64,000 nucleotides of DNA from Acidicapsa dinghuensis (lineage in GTDB: Bacteria; Acidobacteriota; Terriglobia; Terriglobales; Acidobacteriaceae). This document shows, one piece after another, positions 18,504-26,107 of the stretch (positions are counted from its first letter, which is position 1; every line of letters begins with the position of its first letter). The stretch is taken from NCBI RefSeq assembly GCF_025685685.1, contig NZ_JAGSYH010000005.1, positions 434,001 to 498,000 of the forward strand, given 5' to 3'. The notes beneath the pieces are model-generated. The model did not search any database and was not told the DNA's origin. It worked only from the letters and a program-made list of their open reading frames with translations. Both the position numbers and the translations under genes were made by a program.

Positions 18504-19397
18504 TTACGCAGCGCCCGATTCGAGACACGGCACGACGCTCAATTCGTCCGCGACAGTATTGCGGAGTATCCCCAGGCCTTCGATTTCAACTTCACAAACG
18601 TCACCATGCTTCATGAACAACGGTGGCTTCCGCGCCATGCCAACGCCGGCGGGCGTACCGCTCACGATGATATCGCCTGGCGAAAGTGTGATCACCTCGC
18701 TCAGGATAGAAATCAGTTGTGCCACGCTAAATACCATGTCATTCGTCGAAGCATCCTGAACAATCGCGCCATTGAGACGGGTTTGAATACGTAGTCCTTT
18801 TCCACCTGATGGAATCTCATCCGCGGTAATGAAGTAAGGACCAAAGGCTCCGGTGCCATCGAAGTTTTTGCCTATAGTCCATTGAGGTGATTTCTTTTGA
18901 TAATCGCGTACTGATACATCGTTGAAGATTGAGTAGCCGGCGACATGGTCAAGTGCTCGGCTCTCGGCGATATGCCTGCCCGCTGTACCAATGATTGCGA
19001 CCATTTCACCTTCGTAGTCGAGTTGGGTAGAGACGGCCGGGCGGGTGATGCTGGCCCCGGACCCAATCAGGCTTGAAGCGAAGCGAGTAAATATGGTCGG
19101 GTAATCCGGCACTGTGAATCCGCTTTCGAGCGAATGATCGATGTAGTTCAATCCCACACAGATGATCTTTCCTAGATTCGGAAGAGGCGGCAAAAGCTCG
19201 ACCTTCTCCAGATCGATCAATGGGCCGTTTTCCAGTACAACCTGTGCCGCTTCCAAAGCGCCAGAGCCATTCTGAATGAGAGTGCGAAGCGAACCGGGAT
19301 AGTCCGCCTCTGCACTCAACATGCCATGGAATGCTCCCTCTGAATTGGCGAGAGCCACTCCCTCTTGTCCGCCGTTCCGAAATGCCGCAAATCGCAC
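18504..19397 (-). CDS. Fumarylacetoacetate hydrolase (FAH) family protein
   Basis: This 297-residue protein has the FAH catalytic domain at about residues 70-290. Key elements are KIICVGLNYIDHSLE, PTIFTRFASSLIG, the metal ligands in LDYEGEMVAIIG, SIFNDVSVRDYQ and GDIIVSGTPAGVGM. The family hydrolyses C-C bonds or hydrates/decarboxylates 2-keto acids (2-hydroxyhepta-2,4-dienedioate isomerase type, ureidoglycolate lyase-like). It is the first gene of the operon and is divergent from a GntR-family gene with 180 nt between starts. Together with a permease and an amidohydrolase this suggests catabolism of a cyclic or acylated organic acid; the compound is unknown. Confidence 0.88.
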   Translation of the reverse strand: MRFAAFRNGGQEGVALANSEGAFHGMLSAEADYPGSLRTLIQNGSGALEAAQVVLENGPLIDLEKVELLPPLPNLGKIICVGLNYIDHSLESGFTVPDYPTIFTRFASSLIGSGASITRPAVSTQLDYEGEMVAIIGTAGRHIAESRALDHVAGYSIFNDVSVRDYQKKSPQWTIGKNFDGTGAFGPYFITADEIPSGGKGLRIQTRLNGAIVQDASTNDMVFSVAQLISILSEVITLSPGDIIVSGTPAGVGMARKPPLFMKHGDVCEVEIEGLGILRNTVADELSVVPCLESGAA

Positions 19398-19485
19398 GAA
19401 GACTGCCTTTCACGAGCTTTTGTGATCATCGAAATCCAGCAGCCTTTCTCGCGGGACTTGTTCCATTCAAGATCACGCAGTGATG

Positions 19486-19508
19486 TATATTTGTCAACGA
19501 ATAATATA
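19486..19508. promoter_or_regulatory. Candidate GntR/FCD operator in the divergent promoter region
   Basis: An imperfect palindrome with arms TATATT and AATATA, plus a central TC/GA pair, spans 23 nt in an AT-rich patch between the FAH-family gene (minus) and the gntR-type gene (plus). Dyads of this size are usual for FCD-subfamily GntR repressors. Binding is not shown. Confidence 0.4.
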
Positions 19509-19578
19509 TTTTCTCTTGCGAAATAGTTTTCTATGGTACGTTTGTCTGGATATACACGGTCAAGGGTGGCATGAGGGG

Positions 19579-20373
19579 ATGAATAAAGAGCCGTCTGGAA
19601 ACATGACGCAGGGAGCCTATGAGAGCTTGCGAGCCGACCTGCTCGCCTGTCGGATTCTCCCTGGCAATCGGCTCAAAATCCAGGATCTCTGCACCCGGTT
19701 CTCGGTCAGTTTAGGCGCTGTTCGCGAGGCATTGTCCCGCTTGACGTCCGAAGGACTTGTGATAGCCGAACCGCAGCGTGGCTTTCGCGCAGCTCCTATT
19801 TCGGCAGCTGATCTGACGGACCTGACGATGGTGCGTGTCGAAATTGAAACCCTCTGCCTTAGGCGGGCGATTGCCTTTGGCGATGTGGATTGGGAAGCTC
19901 GCTTAGTCGCAGCAGCACACAGGCTGTCGCGCACCCCCGAGCGCGATACAAACGATCCAGCGCGCTCCAATGAAGACTGGGCTGAAGCGCACTCTGCCTT
20001 TCATCTCGCGCTCGTAGATGGCTGCGAAAGTCCCTGGCTGCTGCACCTGCATGCTCTTCTATATGCCCAGAGCGAACGCTATCGGCGGCTTTCGGTGCCC
20101 TTCGCTGCGAAGGGGCGCAATGTAGACGAGGAACACCAGGCGATCGTGACTGCGACCCTCGCACGAGATGCGGAAAACGCGACGCGGCTGTTGGCGGCAC
20201 ATCTGGAAGCTACGACGCACATCCTGCTGAATGCGACTGTAGATGGCAGGAAGCTTTTGGATGATACGCAAGATAGCGACTCGCTAAACGCAGTTCACGG
20301 TAGAAACCTGCGCCCTTCCATTCAAGCTTCACACCATCGCGCGCGACTGCACGTTTCCACCGAAGCGTGTTAG
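19579..20373 (+). CDS. GntR-family regulator, FadR/FCD subfamily
   Basis: This 264-residue regulator has a winged helix (about 10-75: AYESLRADLLACRILPGNRL, then FSVSLGAVREALSRLTSEGLV). An FCD ligand domain follows at about 88-225, with metal-binding histidines in HSAFHLALVDGC, DEEHQAIV and LAAHLEATTHI. It probably controls the divergent FAH-APC-amidohydrolase operon in response to an organic acid. The frame is open back to 19480, but that part encodes no domain; ATG 19579 follows GAGGGG directly, and ATG 19603 is an alternative. The last ~15 residues run into the integrase relic, so the C-terminal tail may have been changed by the rearrangement there. Confidence 0.85.
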   Translation: MNKEPSGNMTQGAYESLRADLLACRILPGNRLKIQDLCTRFSVSLGAVREALSRLTSEGLVIAEPQRGFRAAPISAADLTDLTMVRVEIETLCLRRAIAFGDVDWEARLVAAAHRLSRTPERDTNDPARSNEDWAEAHSAFHLALVDGCESPWLLHLHALLYAQSERYRRLSVPFAAKGRNVDEEHQAIVTATLARDAENATRLLAAHLEATTHILLNATVDGRKLLDDTQDSDSLNAVHGRNLRPSIQASHHRARLHVSTEAC

Positions 20374-21041
20374 GACTTCGCCGTTGTAGTCATCTATGCC
20401 AACCAGCAGATGGGCAACTCTCTCTCTGATACCCGAGGCATGTTGACTGCCTTAACCGGTTTGAGCAAGTCGGCTGGCTTGATTAGTGCAGCCGGGTTGT
20501 TTTCTGTCAAAGCGTTTGCAATCCCGTACCGAAAAATTTGGGAGCAGTTCTGAAATGCTCGCCGCGCCAAGTCGAGTGCTCCCCGACTTTCCACATTCTT
20601 TACGATTTGGACAATGTGCATGGGCTTGACCGCATCAACGTGAAGATGTCCGATGACGGGCAAAATGTCGACATCCAGCCGGGTGCGTACATGACCGGCG
20701 TGAATCGGATCTTTTCCCACCTTCCAGTGCTCGTACCACTGACTAGCTACATCAGCGGTGCTAAGGGTTGTGCGCCGCTCTTGCTGTTCCTTACCCATCG
20801 GGTCAACGCCTTGAGCTACTTTCTTCTTCGCATCGAGATGAAGAACCCTGGCCTCAGCAAGCGTGATAACCGGGAATGCGCCAAAGGCCATCATCCTTTG
20901 AATCCCATTGATCCTGTACTTGAACCGCCAGAGCTTCGAACCGGATGGTGAGATGACAAGCATCAGCCCGTTGCCATCGGTCAGGGAGTAGCTCTTCTCT
21001 CCTGGCTTAGCCTTGTTTATCTCTACTTGTGTGAGTGCCAT
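20365..21041 (-). pseudogene. Truncated, frameshifted P4-type tyrosine integrase
   Basis: The start at 21041 encodes a DUF4102-type arm-binding domain (about 1-90: INKAKPGEKSYSLTDGNGLM, KLWRFKYRINGIQRMMAFGAF). A core-binding domain follows (about 95-190: ASQWYEHWKVGKDPIHAGHV, RAFQNCSQIFRYGIA). After RVSERELP the frame ends at a TAG near 20394. One base off, the reading continues HLLVGIDDYNGEVLTR, exactly the continuation expected in this family, so a single-base deletion is likely. Similarity then stops at about 20365 and the whole catalytic domain (R..HxxR..Y) is missing. The relic begins 179 nt from the 3' end of tRNA-Glu, the usual attachment position for such integrases. Confidence 0.85.
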
Positions 21042-21219
21042 CTGTGTCCCGTTTGCCGTGGTATACGGCTAGGGGGATATATACCATTCACACACCAATT
21101 TCTATTGGATTTGGCAGGACACGCCAGGATGCCTCAGGACGGATTTCCACCTAAGTGATTGAATTTATAGAGCTGCTTTCTTTGGTACTGGATGCCCTTG
21201 GACGGGCCTGGAAGAGTTC

Positions 21220-21294
21220 TGGTAGCGCTAACGGGAATCGAACCCGTGTTTTAAGATTGAGAATCTCACGTCCTAACCCCTAGACGATAGCGCC
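21220..21294 (-). tRNA. tRNA-Glu (anticodon CTC)
   Basis: The minus strand reads a full cloverleaf. The acceptor GGCGCTA pairs with TAGCGCT (the first pair is a G-U wobble), the D-arm contains GTCTAGGGGTTAGGAC, the anticodon stem TGAGA/TCTTA carries loop TTCTCAA with anticodon CTC, and the T-arm is ACGGG-TTCGATT-CCCGT. CCA is encoded at 21222-21220. The 3' end faces the integrase relic, which fits its past use as an attachment site. No second copy of the tRNA 3' end was found in the window. Confidence 0.93.
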
Positions 21295-21400
21295 ACTTGT
21301 ATGGGGACAGCCCGAGCGCATCTGCGCATCACGGCTACCTATCTAATCTACCAAAGAATCAGCACCCTGCCAAAATCCGGTTGGGCTAATCATCTCTGCG

Positions 21401-22630
21401 TCAACCCGCCACGATACGTTCAAGCACCGCTACTGCATCTGCAACACCGCTCTCCGCACGCATCGTCTCACCCAGCACCCGTGCACGGTTCCGAACCTCC
21501 TCACTAGCGACGAAGTCCAGCGCTCCTGCAAATGCCTTAACGCTGGGCCGTCGGCCATCCACAGCAACAGGTGCTATGCCCGCCAGCCGCAGGTGCTCCG
21601 CCCAGAAGAACTGGTCCCCTGCAAACGGAACCACGATGCTGGGAACCCCCGCACGAGCAGCAGAATGTGAAGTTCCAGAGCCGCCATGATGGATAACAGC
21701 AGTCATGCGCGGAAACAGCCAATCATGAGGCGTGTCGCCAATAACAAAGAAATTGGCCGGAAGCGCCTTCGCATCCACACCGCTCCAGCCGGGATAAAAT
21801 AGCGCGCGCCTCCCAGCCATTGCTTCCACCAGTACATCCAGTAGCCGCGCATTGTCGAAACCGCTCATGCTGCCAAAACCGATGTAGATAGGAGCCTCAC
21901 CCGCAGCAAGAAAGTCCGCTAAGGCACGCGGCGGCATCCATGTAGAGTCCCGCATCAGCCACTGCCCACTCAGGTGAACATTGGCAGGCCAGTCCGCAGG
22001 CTCCCTCAATAAATTGGGCGAGACGCCATACACCATCGGATGCCCCGTCCACACCGCCTTGCGTGGCGGCAGTTGAAACATGGCGCGCGCCGCATTCGTC
22101 TTGTCGCGAAACGCCTTCCACAGCATCGCATTCACAAAACGATGACTCGCGCGATTGAGCGAACGAGGTACCCACCGAGGTGGCAAAAATGGCGAAGGAA
22201 ACAAAGCCGTCGGCGTAATCGGAATCATGCCGGAGCCAATGCACCGAACGTCCAGGTACTCGGCTGCGGAAAAGGCAACAAACGCCGCCAATCCAGCTGC
22301 AATGACCGCGTCACAACCCTCTCCCGCCTCGATGATTGTGCGCAACCAGAATGCGGCATTGTCGTTTGCCATCTTCGCCAGCGCTCGCGTGGTGTCTTTG
22401 AAACCACCACCCTTAGCGACCACGCCGGTGATGGCCTGATCGGAGCCGAACGCACCGCGAATATCACCTGCCAGCACCTCCGTCGGCACCCCAAGCGCCC
22501 GCGCACTGCCTAGCGTGGAGCCATCGGCAAGCAGCCGCGCTTCGTGCCCAGCATCCATCAGGCCTCGGCACAGCGCCGCAAAGGGACGCGCATCACCCTC
22601 CGTGCCATAGGTTGCAACGACAAACTTCAT
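21401..22630 (-). CDS. GT1 family (UGT/sterol glucosyltransferase-like) glycosyltransferase
   Basis: This 409-residue GT-B enzyme has an N-terminal acceptor domain (MKFVVATYGTEGDARPFAAL, the usual G..GD..P start) and a C-terminal nucleotide-sugar domain with the GT1 signature AVIHHGGSGTSHSAARAGVP followed by PFAGDQFFWAEHL. Members glucosylate sterols, macrolides, hopanoids or other small lipophilic acceptors. It overlaps the upstream tetR-type gene by 4 nt (ATGA), so the two form one unit. A role in modifying a toxic or antibiotic-like compound sensed by the TetR protein is possible but unproven. Confidence 0.87.
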   Translation of the reverse strand: MKFVVATYGTEGDARPFAALCRGLMDAGHEARLLADGSTLGSARALGVPTEVLAGDIRGAFGSDQAITGVVAKGGGFKDTTRALAKMANDNAAFWLRTIIEAGEGCDAVIAAGLAAFVAFSAAEYLDVRCIGSGMIPITPTALFPSPFLPPRWVPRSLNRASHRFVNAMLWKAFRDKTNAARAMFQLPPRKAVWTGHPMVYGVSPNLLREPADWPANVHLSGQWLMRDSTWMPPRALADFLAAGEAPIYIGFGSMSGFDNARLLDVLVEAMAGRRALFYPGWSGVDAKALPANFFVIGDTPHDWLFPRMTAVIHHGGSGTSHSAARAGVPSIVVPFAGDQFFWAEHLRLAGIAPVAVDGRRPSVKAFAGALDFVASEEVRNRARVLGETMRAESGVADAVAVLERIVAG

Positions 22631-23277
22631 GAGCCCTTCTTCCTGCTGTTGGAGGATGTTTTGGCAGTTGCCGCACCACGCAGAAACAATTCAACGATCG
22701 CCGCAAACTCTTTGCGCAACCTCAAACGCGGATTGACAAGCCAACGCAGCATCGCGCCAAGATAAAGATGGTGAAACGAGATAGCTAGCCGCGCCAGATC
22801 GAGGTCATCGCGAATCTCTCCCGACCGCTGCCCGCGCCGTATCAGCCATGCAAATGTATCGGCAATATCGCTCAACTGCTCGCTGTCATGCGACGGCGAG
22901 GGGTTTGCGCCGATGCCCAGAAAGCGGAAGCGCAGGTACGGCGCAAGATAATGCGGGTGTTGTTCGCACCACTTGGCCGAATGATTGAGCACATGCATTG
23001 CCCCTTCGGCAAAGCCTGGCCTCGTCTGCAACTGATCGTGCAGCATCTCCAGATTCGCGGCCAATTCTAGGTGTATCCAATGCGCCAGCACCGCTTCCTT
23101 TACCGGAAAATGGTTATACAGCGTACCCTTGGCCACGTCTGCCTCGGCAGCGATCTGCTCCATCGTGACCGCCTCGTAACCGTGCTTCTCAAACAAAGCA
23201 GCCGCGGTGCGGGCCAGACGCTCCAGTGTTTGCAATCGCTTGCGATCGCGTCGGCTTGGTGTCTTCGGTGCAGGCAT
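22627..23277 (-). CDS. TetR-family transcriptional regulator
   Basis: This 216-residue repressor has the TetR helix-turn-helix at about residues 30-62 (VTMEQIAAEADVAKGTLYNHFPVKEAV) and a helical ligand domain after it. The last codons overlap the glycosyltransferase start (ATGA), implying translational coupling. A perfect 10-bp inverted repeat lies 10 bp upstream of the start codon, so it probably represses itself and the glycosyltransferase. The ligand is not known. Confidence 0.88.
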   Translation of the reverse strand: MPAPKTPSRRDRKRLQTLERLARTAAALFEKHGYEAVTMEQIAAEADVAKGTLYNHFPVKEAVLAHWIHLELAANLEMLHDQLQTRPGFAEGAMHVLNHSAKWCEQHPHYLAPYLRFRFLGIGANPSPSHDSEQLSDIADTFAWLIRRGQRSGEIRDDLDLARLAISFHHLYLGAMLRWLVNPRLRLRKEFAAIVELFLRGAATAKTSSNSRKKGS

Positions 23278-23286
23278 GAAAAATCA

Positions 23287-23309
23287 AATATTGAACAACG
23301 TTCAATATT
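23287..23309. promoter_or_regulatory. Perfect palindrome, probable TetR operator
   Basis: AATATTGAAC and GTTCAATATT form a perfect 10-bp inverted repeat separated by AAC, ending 10 bp before the tetR-type start codon at 23277. Size and position are those of a TetR autoregulatory operator. Confidence 0.7.
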
Positions 23310-23411
23310 ATCCATCGTACAACCTTATCTTTCAAGCCTCCAACCCTCAGGAAAGATGGCTGCGAGTTAACTATTGCGTCAGCTATCGAAATGAAATGAA
23401 AAATTTAGTTG

Positions 23412-23432
23412 ATATGGAAACTGTTTCTATGT
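23412..23432. promoter_or_regulatory. Palindrome, probable MarR operator
   Basis: ATATGGAAAC and GTTTCTATGT are inverted copies (8 of 10 positions) around a single T, 12 nt upstream of the marR-type start. MarR proteins bind palindromes of this length in their own promoters. Assignment is by position. Confidence 0.5.
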
Positions 23433-23444
23433 AAATTAAGTTCT

Positions 23445-23918
23445 ATGAGAGACGCAAAAGCATCTTCCCTCCCCGTAAGCGACCTGAAAAAACACGTCGG
23501 ATTCTGGCTGCGCTTTGTCTCCAATCACGTCTCCCATGCGTTCGCTCGCAAGCTCCAGGCAAGCGGCGTAACCGTGGCGGAGTGGCTGGTGATGCGAGAG
23601 ATGCTCGACGAAGAAGAAACCTCGCCTGGGATGCTTGCAGAACGCATCAGCATGACGCGCGGCGGAGTCTCAAAGCTCGTCGACAGGCTGGTCGGCAAAG
23701 GGCTCATCACGCGCACCGGGCGCACTGACGACCGCCGATTTCAATCCATAGCACTTACGCCAAAAGGGCGGCGGCTGGTACCGCAACTCGCAGCACTCGC
23801 AGACCAGAACGACGAAGAGTTTTTCAGTCCGCTCTCCGCCAGAGAACGCGACGCACTGCTGGCCTCAATGAAAAAACTCGTGCAAGCCCATGGTCTGCAG
23901 ACCATGCCAACCGAATAA
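23445..23918 (+). CDS. MarR-family transcriptional regulator
   Basis: This 157-residue winged-helix protein has dimerisation helices at both ends and the MarR DNA-binding core (about 50-100: GMLAERISMTRGGVSKLVDRLVGKGLI). The wing is in RTDDRRFQSIALTPKG. An upstream in-frame TTG (23409) would add residues without homology, so ATG 23445 is preferred, although its ribosome binding site is weak. It is followed after 9 nt by a DUF1398 gene in the same direction, and it is divergent from the tetR-type gene. Confidence 0.88.
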   Translation: MRDAKASSLPVSDLKKHVGFWLRFVSNHVSHAFARKLQASGVTVAEWLVMREMLDEEETSPGMLAERISMTRGGVSKLVDRLVGKGLITRTGRTDDRRFQSIALTPKGRRLVPQLAALADQNDEEFFSPLSARERDALLASMKKLVQAHGLQTMPTE

Positions 23919-23927
23919 GGAGAAGAA

Positions 23928-24323
23928 ATGAACAAGCAGGTTATTCATGAACTGGCAATCGCAACGCAGCAAGGCGAAATGACCTTCCCGCAGGTCGTCA
24001 AAGGACTGCTCGAAGTAGGCGTGGAATCTTATCTCGTTGACTTCGCAACAAAACAGAAAACCCACTACATGTCAGACGGAACCACCCACGCAGTGCCGAT
24101 GATTCTCGACCTCGACCCCATATCGGAGGAATTCAACAGTGCCGATCTCGTAGCCGCCATCCGCGGTGCGCAGGCAGACACAGTGCGGTATCCCGAATTC
24201 GTTAAGTTATCCACCGCAGCGGGCGTCGTCGGCTACTGGGCATTTCTGACGGGCAAGCGGGTGGTCTATTTCGGTCGGAAAGGCGAGCAGTATATCGAGG
24301 AATTTCCAAAGCCCAGAGCATAA
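23928..24323 (+). CDS. DUF1398 family protein
   Basis: This 131-residue cytoplasmic protein matches the DUF1398 family: EMTFPQVVKGLLEVGVESYLVDF, then YWAFLTGKRVVYFGRKGEQYIEEFP near the end. Its function is unknown; homologues often sit beside regulators and have been described as phage envelope-protein-like. AAGGAGAAGAA lies directly upstream as a good ribosome binding site. It starts 9 nt after the marR-type stop, so it is the likely regulated partner. Confidence 0.8.
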   Translation: MNKQVIHELAIATQQGEMTFPQVVKGLLEVGVESYLVDFATKQKTHYMSDGTTHAVPMILDLDPISEEFNSADLVAAIRGAQADTVRYPEFVKLSTAAGVVGYWAFLTGKRVVYFGRKGEQYIEEFPKPRA

Positions 24324-24507
24324 GCAGTCTGCGGAGCGATGGATTCGGTCTATATGATCACGCTGGTCAAACCCGCACAGATGCAGGAGAATGTCTTTCG
24401 CCAGGGCTTGCCGTTTGTCGAAGAGGAACTATAAACGATGAAGCGCATTCTGGAGCGGCAATGAGGCGCAACACAAATCCGCGTCATCGCCTCTGACCTA
24501 AGATGCT

Positions 24508-24783
24508 TTAAATCCCCAGCCGTCGCACTTCGTCGTTGTAGTATTTGCGGTACAGGATGTCCCATTCCTGCGTGCCTTCCTGGATGATCTTCCGCTGTGA
24601 GCTGATCTTCAGGCGAGCCGCCTGGTCGATCTTCGTCTCCTCATTCAGCAGCATTTCCAGCGCCTTGCGGGCCTCCTGGCGAATCGTGTTGCGATCCTCC
24701 ATAAAGTCCACCTGGTCAATCTCCGCCAGTGCATCCGCTACCGTATGGGCCAGCTTGTTCAGCTTGTCGCGTGAGATTCTCAT
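24508..24783 (-). CDS. DUF507 family protein (second of tandem pair)
   Basis: This 91-residue protein starts MRISRDKLNKLAHTVADALAE and is mostly helical and charged, matching DUF507, a family of unknown function widespread in Acidobacteria and Deltaproteobacteria. Its start overlaps the stop of the other DUF507 gene by 4 nt (ATGA at 24783-24780). The two proteins are diverged paralogues with the same N-terminal helix pattern, so a heterodimer is plausible. Confidence 0.8.
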   Translation of the reverse strand: MRISRDKLNKLAHTVADALAEIDQVDFMEDRNTIRQEARKALEMLLNEETKIDQAARLKISSQRKIIQEGTQEWDILYRKYYNDEVRRLGI

Positions 24784-25058
24784 AGCACCGCCTTGTACTT
24801 GCGCGCCAGTTCGCCCTTTACCTTCTTGAACATCTCGGCATACTGCGCGCCCGACTTCAGCATCTCCTGCTGATACGCCTCAAGAATCACGCGTACCTCT
24901 TCGTTGATGCGGTCCTCAAGCGACATCTCTTCGATCATCGCTTGGGTGACACGTTCCTCAACCAGTGCCTGATGTTCAGTCTGGATCATCTTCGCCTGGA
25001 CCAGGTGTTTCACCGTCCGTTGCGCCAGATATCCGATATATTCGCGGGAAAAGATCAT
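24780..25058 (-). CDS. DUF507 family protein (first of tandem pair)
   Basis: This 92-residue helical protein (MIFSREYIGYLAQRTVKHLV, then VEERVTQAMIEEMSLEDRIN) matches DUF507. It lies 71 nt downstream of the 2Fe-2S gene and overlaps the second DUF507 gene by 4 nt. The function is not known. The tight coupling of two copies suggests a two-subunit complex. Confidence 0.8.
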   Translation of the reverse strand: MIFSREYIGYLAQRTVKHLVQAKMIQTEHQALVEERVTQAMIEEMSLEDRINEEVRVILEAYQQEMLKSGAQYAEMFKKVKGELARKYKAVL

Positions 25059-25129
25059 GGATTAAATCCAAAGATAACATACGCAGCAGAGCCTGCAGCC
25101 CCGCTCTTTGCTGCTGCAAATACCTGCTA

Positions 25130-25489
25130 TCAGCTGGCCGGCTGTCGGTGCGGACACTCCTTAGTGTTGACGCACGTCTCCGCCAGCCGCAGCCGCTCTA
25201 CTGGCCGTCCGCCCACCAGATGCTCCGACACAATCTCTTCCGCATCTTCCGGCTTCACAGCCCCATACCAGACAGCCTCTGGATACACCACTACCGTTGG
25301 TCCATGCTCGCACTGGTCCAGGCATCCGGCCTTGTTGATCCGCACCTTACCGCCCAGGTTTGCTGCCTTCGCAAACTGCTGCAGCTGGGTAAACAACTCA
25401 CTCTTGCCATCCGCCGTGCACGAAGGCCGCGGTGCGCCCTCCGGACGTGTGTTATGACACACAAAGACGTGCCGTTCAAGAAGAGCCAA
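25130..25489 (-). CDS. Thioredoxin-like [2Fe-2S] ferredoxin
   Basis: About 119 residues with the thioredoxin-like 2Fe-2S fold. Cluster cysteines are in RHVFVCHNTRPEG and RPSCTADG, and in NKAGCLDQCEHGPTVVVYPE, followed by VWYGAVKPEDAEEIVSEHL. This is the NuoE-like or shethna-type ferredoxin family, an electron carrier. Two further cysteines (ETCVNTKEC) sit in the C-terminal tail. The frame is open to 25798, but that part is antisense to the next gene. A TTG at 25489, about 10 nt after GGAGG, gives the domain its usual N-terminus, though this start is uncertain. It heads the DUF507 operon. Confidence 0.8.
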   Translation of the reverse strand: MALLERHVFVCHNTRPEGAPRPSCTADGKSELFTQLQQFAKAANLGGKVRINKAGCLDQCEHGPTVVVYPEAVWYGAVKPEDAEEIVSEHLVGGRPVERLRLAETCVNTKECPHRQPAS

Positions 25490-25618
25490 AATCGAAAGTC
25501 CTCCGAAACTCAATCCTATCGGCAACAACATAAGCGGTTTCCACAGACTGGTATCACCGCTTTTTCCGTGGTATGACCTTTGCAACCCGCCCGCATCTGC
25601 GACAATAATCAGCGAACT

Positions 25619-26107
25619 ATGAGAACCGATGATCTGGTAGCAGTAAAAGACGACATGGTGGCATTCATCGAGGGACACGGCATGCGCCGTCTCCCCGGTT
25701 TCGTCACCGAAGACATCCCGGCAATCCTCTGGGAAGCCGATGACCACGACGAAGAAAATCCTGATTCTTGGAAAGACTTCGTCGAGATGGCCAAGCACGC
25801 AGGCGCTCCGTTCATCACCATCAGCGATGTCAAACTTGAGCGCGAAGAGATCGAAGAACTCATCGACGAAGCGGGCGATCTTAATTTCCCTGACGAAGAA
25901 ACCTCTGAACTAGCCGAAGCAGAATGGCTGCGTAAATACGCAGGCAAGGTCGGTTACATCCAACTTGGCTTCTTGCATCAAGGCGTCGCCATCCTGCACG
26001 AAACCACCACCGATTGGTACGAGCACTATCAGGAGTTGCTCGAAGGCATCGAGAGCCTTGGCGACATTGTCATCGACGACACAGAAAGCGACAACGAAGA
26101 CCAGTGA
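25619..26107 (+). CDS. Conserved hypothetical acidic protein
   Basis: This 162-residue acidic protein (MRTDDLVAVKDDMVAFIEGH) has no recognised domain. It is rich in Asp/Glu, with long predicted helices (EREEIEELIDEAGDLNFPDEE, then AEAEWLRKYAGKVGYIQLGF), and has no signal or membrane segment. The ATG at 25619 is chosen over a TTG at 25580. Its stop codon overlaps the GTG start of recJ (GTGA), so the two are translated together. The link to RecJ is the only functional hint. Confidence 0.75.
   Translation: MRTDDLVAVKDDMVAFIEGHGMRRLPGFVTEDIPAILWEADDHDEENPDSWKDFVEMAKHAGAPFITISDVKLEREEIEELIDEAGDLNFPDEETSELAEAEWLRKYAGKVGYIQLGFLHQGVAILHETTTDWYEHYQELLEGIESLGDIVIDDTESDNEDQ

Noticed and set aside
21220-21260. 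Possible second attachment copy of the tRNA-Glu 3' end
   Set aside because: No repeat of the T-arm/acceptor sequence was found elsewhere in the window, so no island boundaries can be drawn.
24340-24434. 31-codon frame MDSVYMITLVKPAQMQENVF... after DUF1398
   Set aside because: Too short and unrecognised; could be a gene remnant but nothing supports it.
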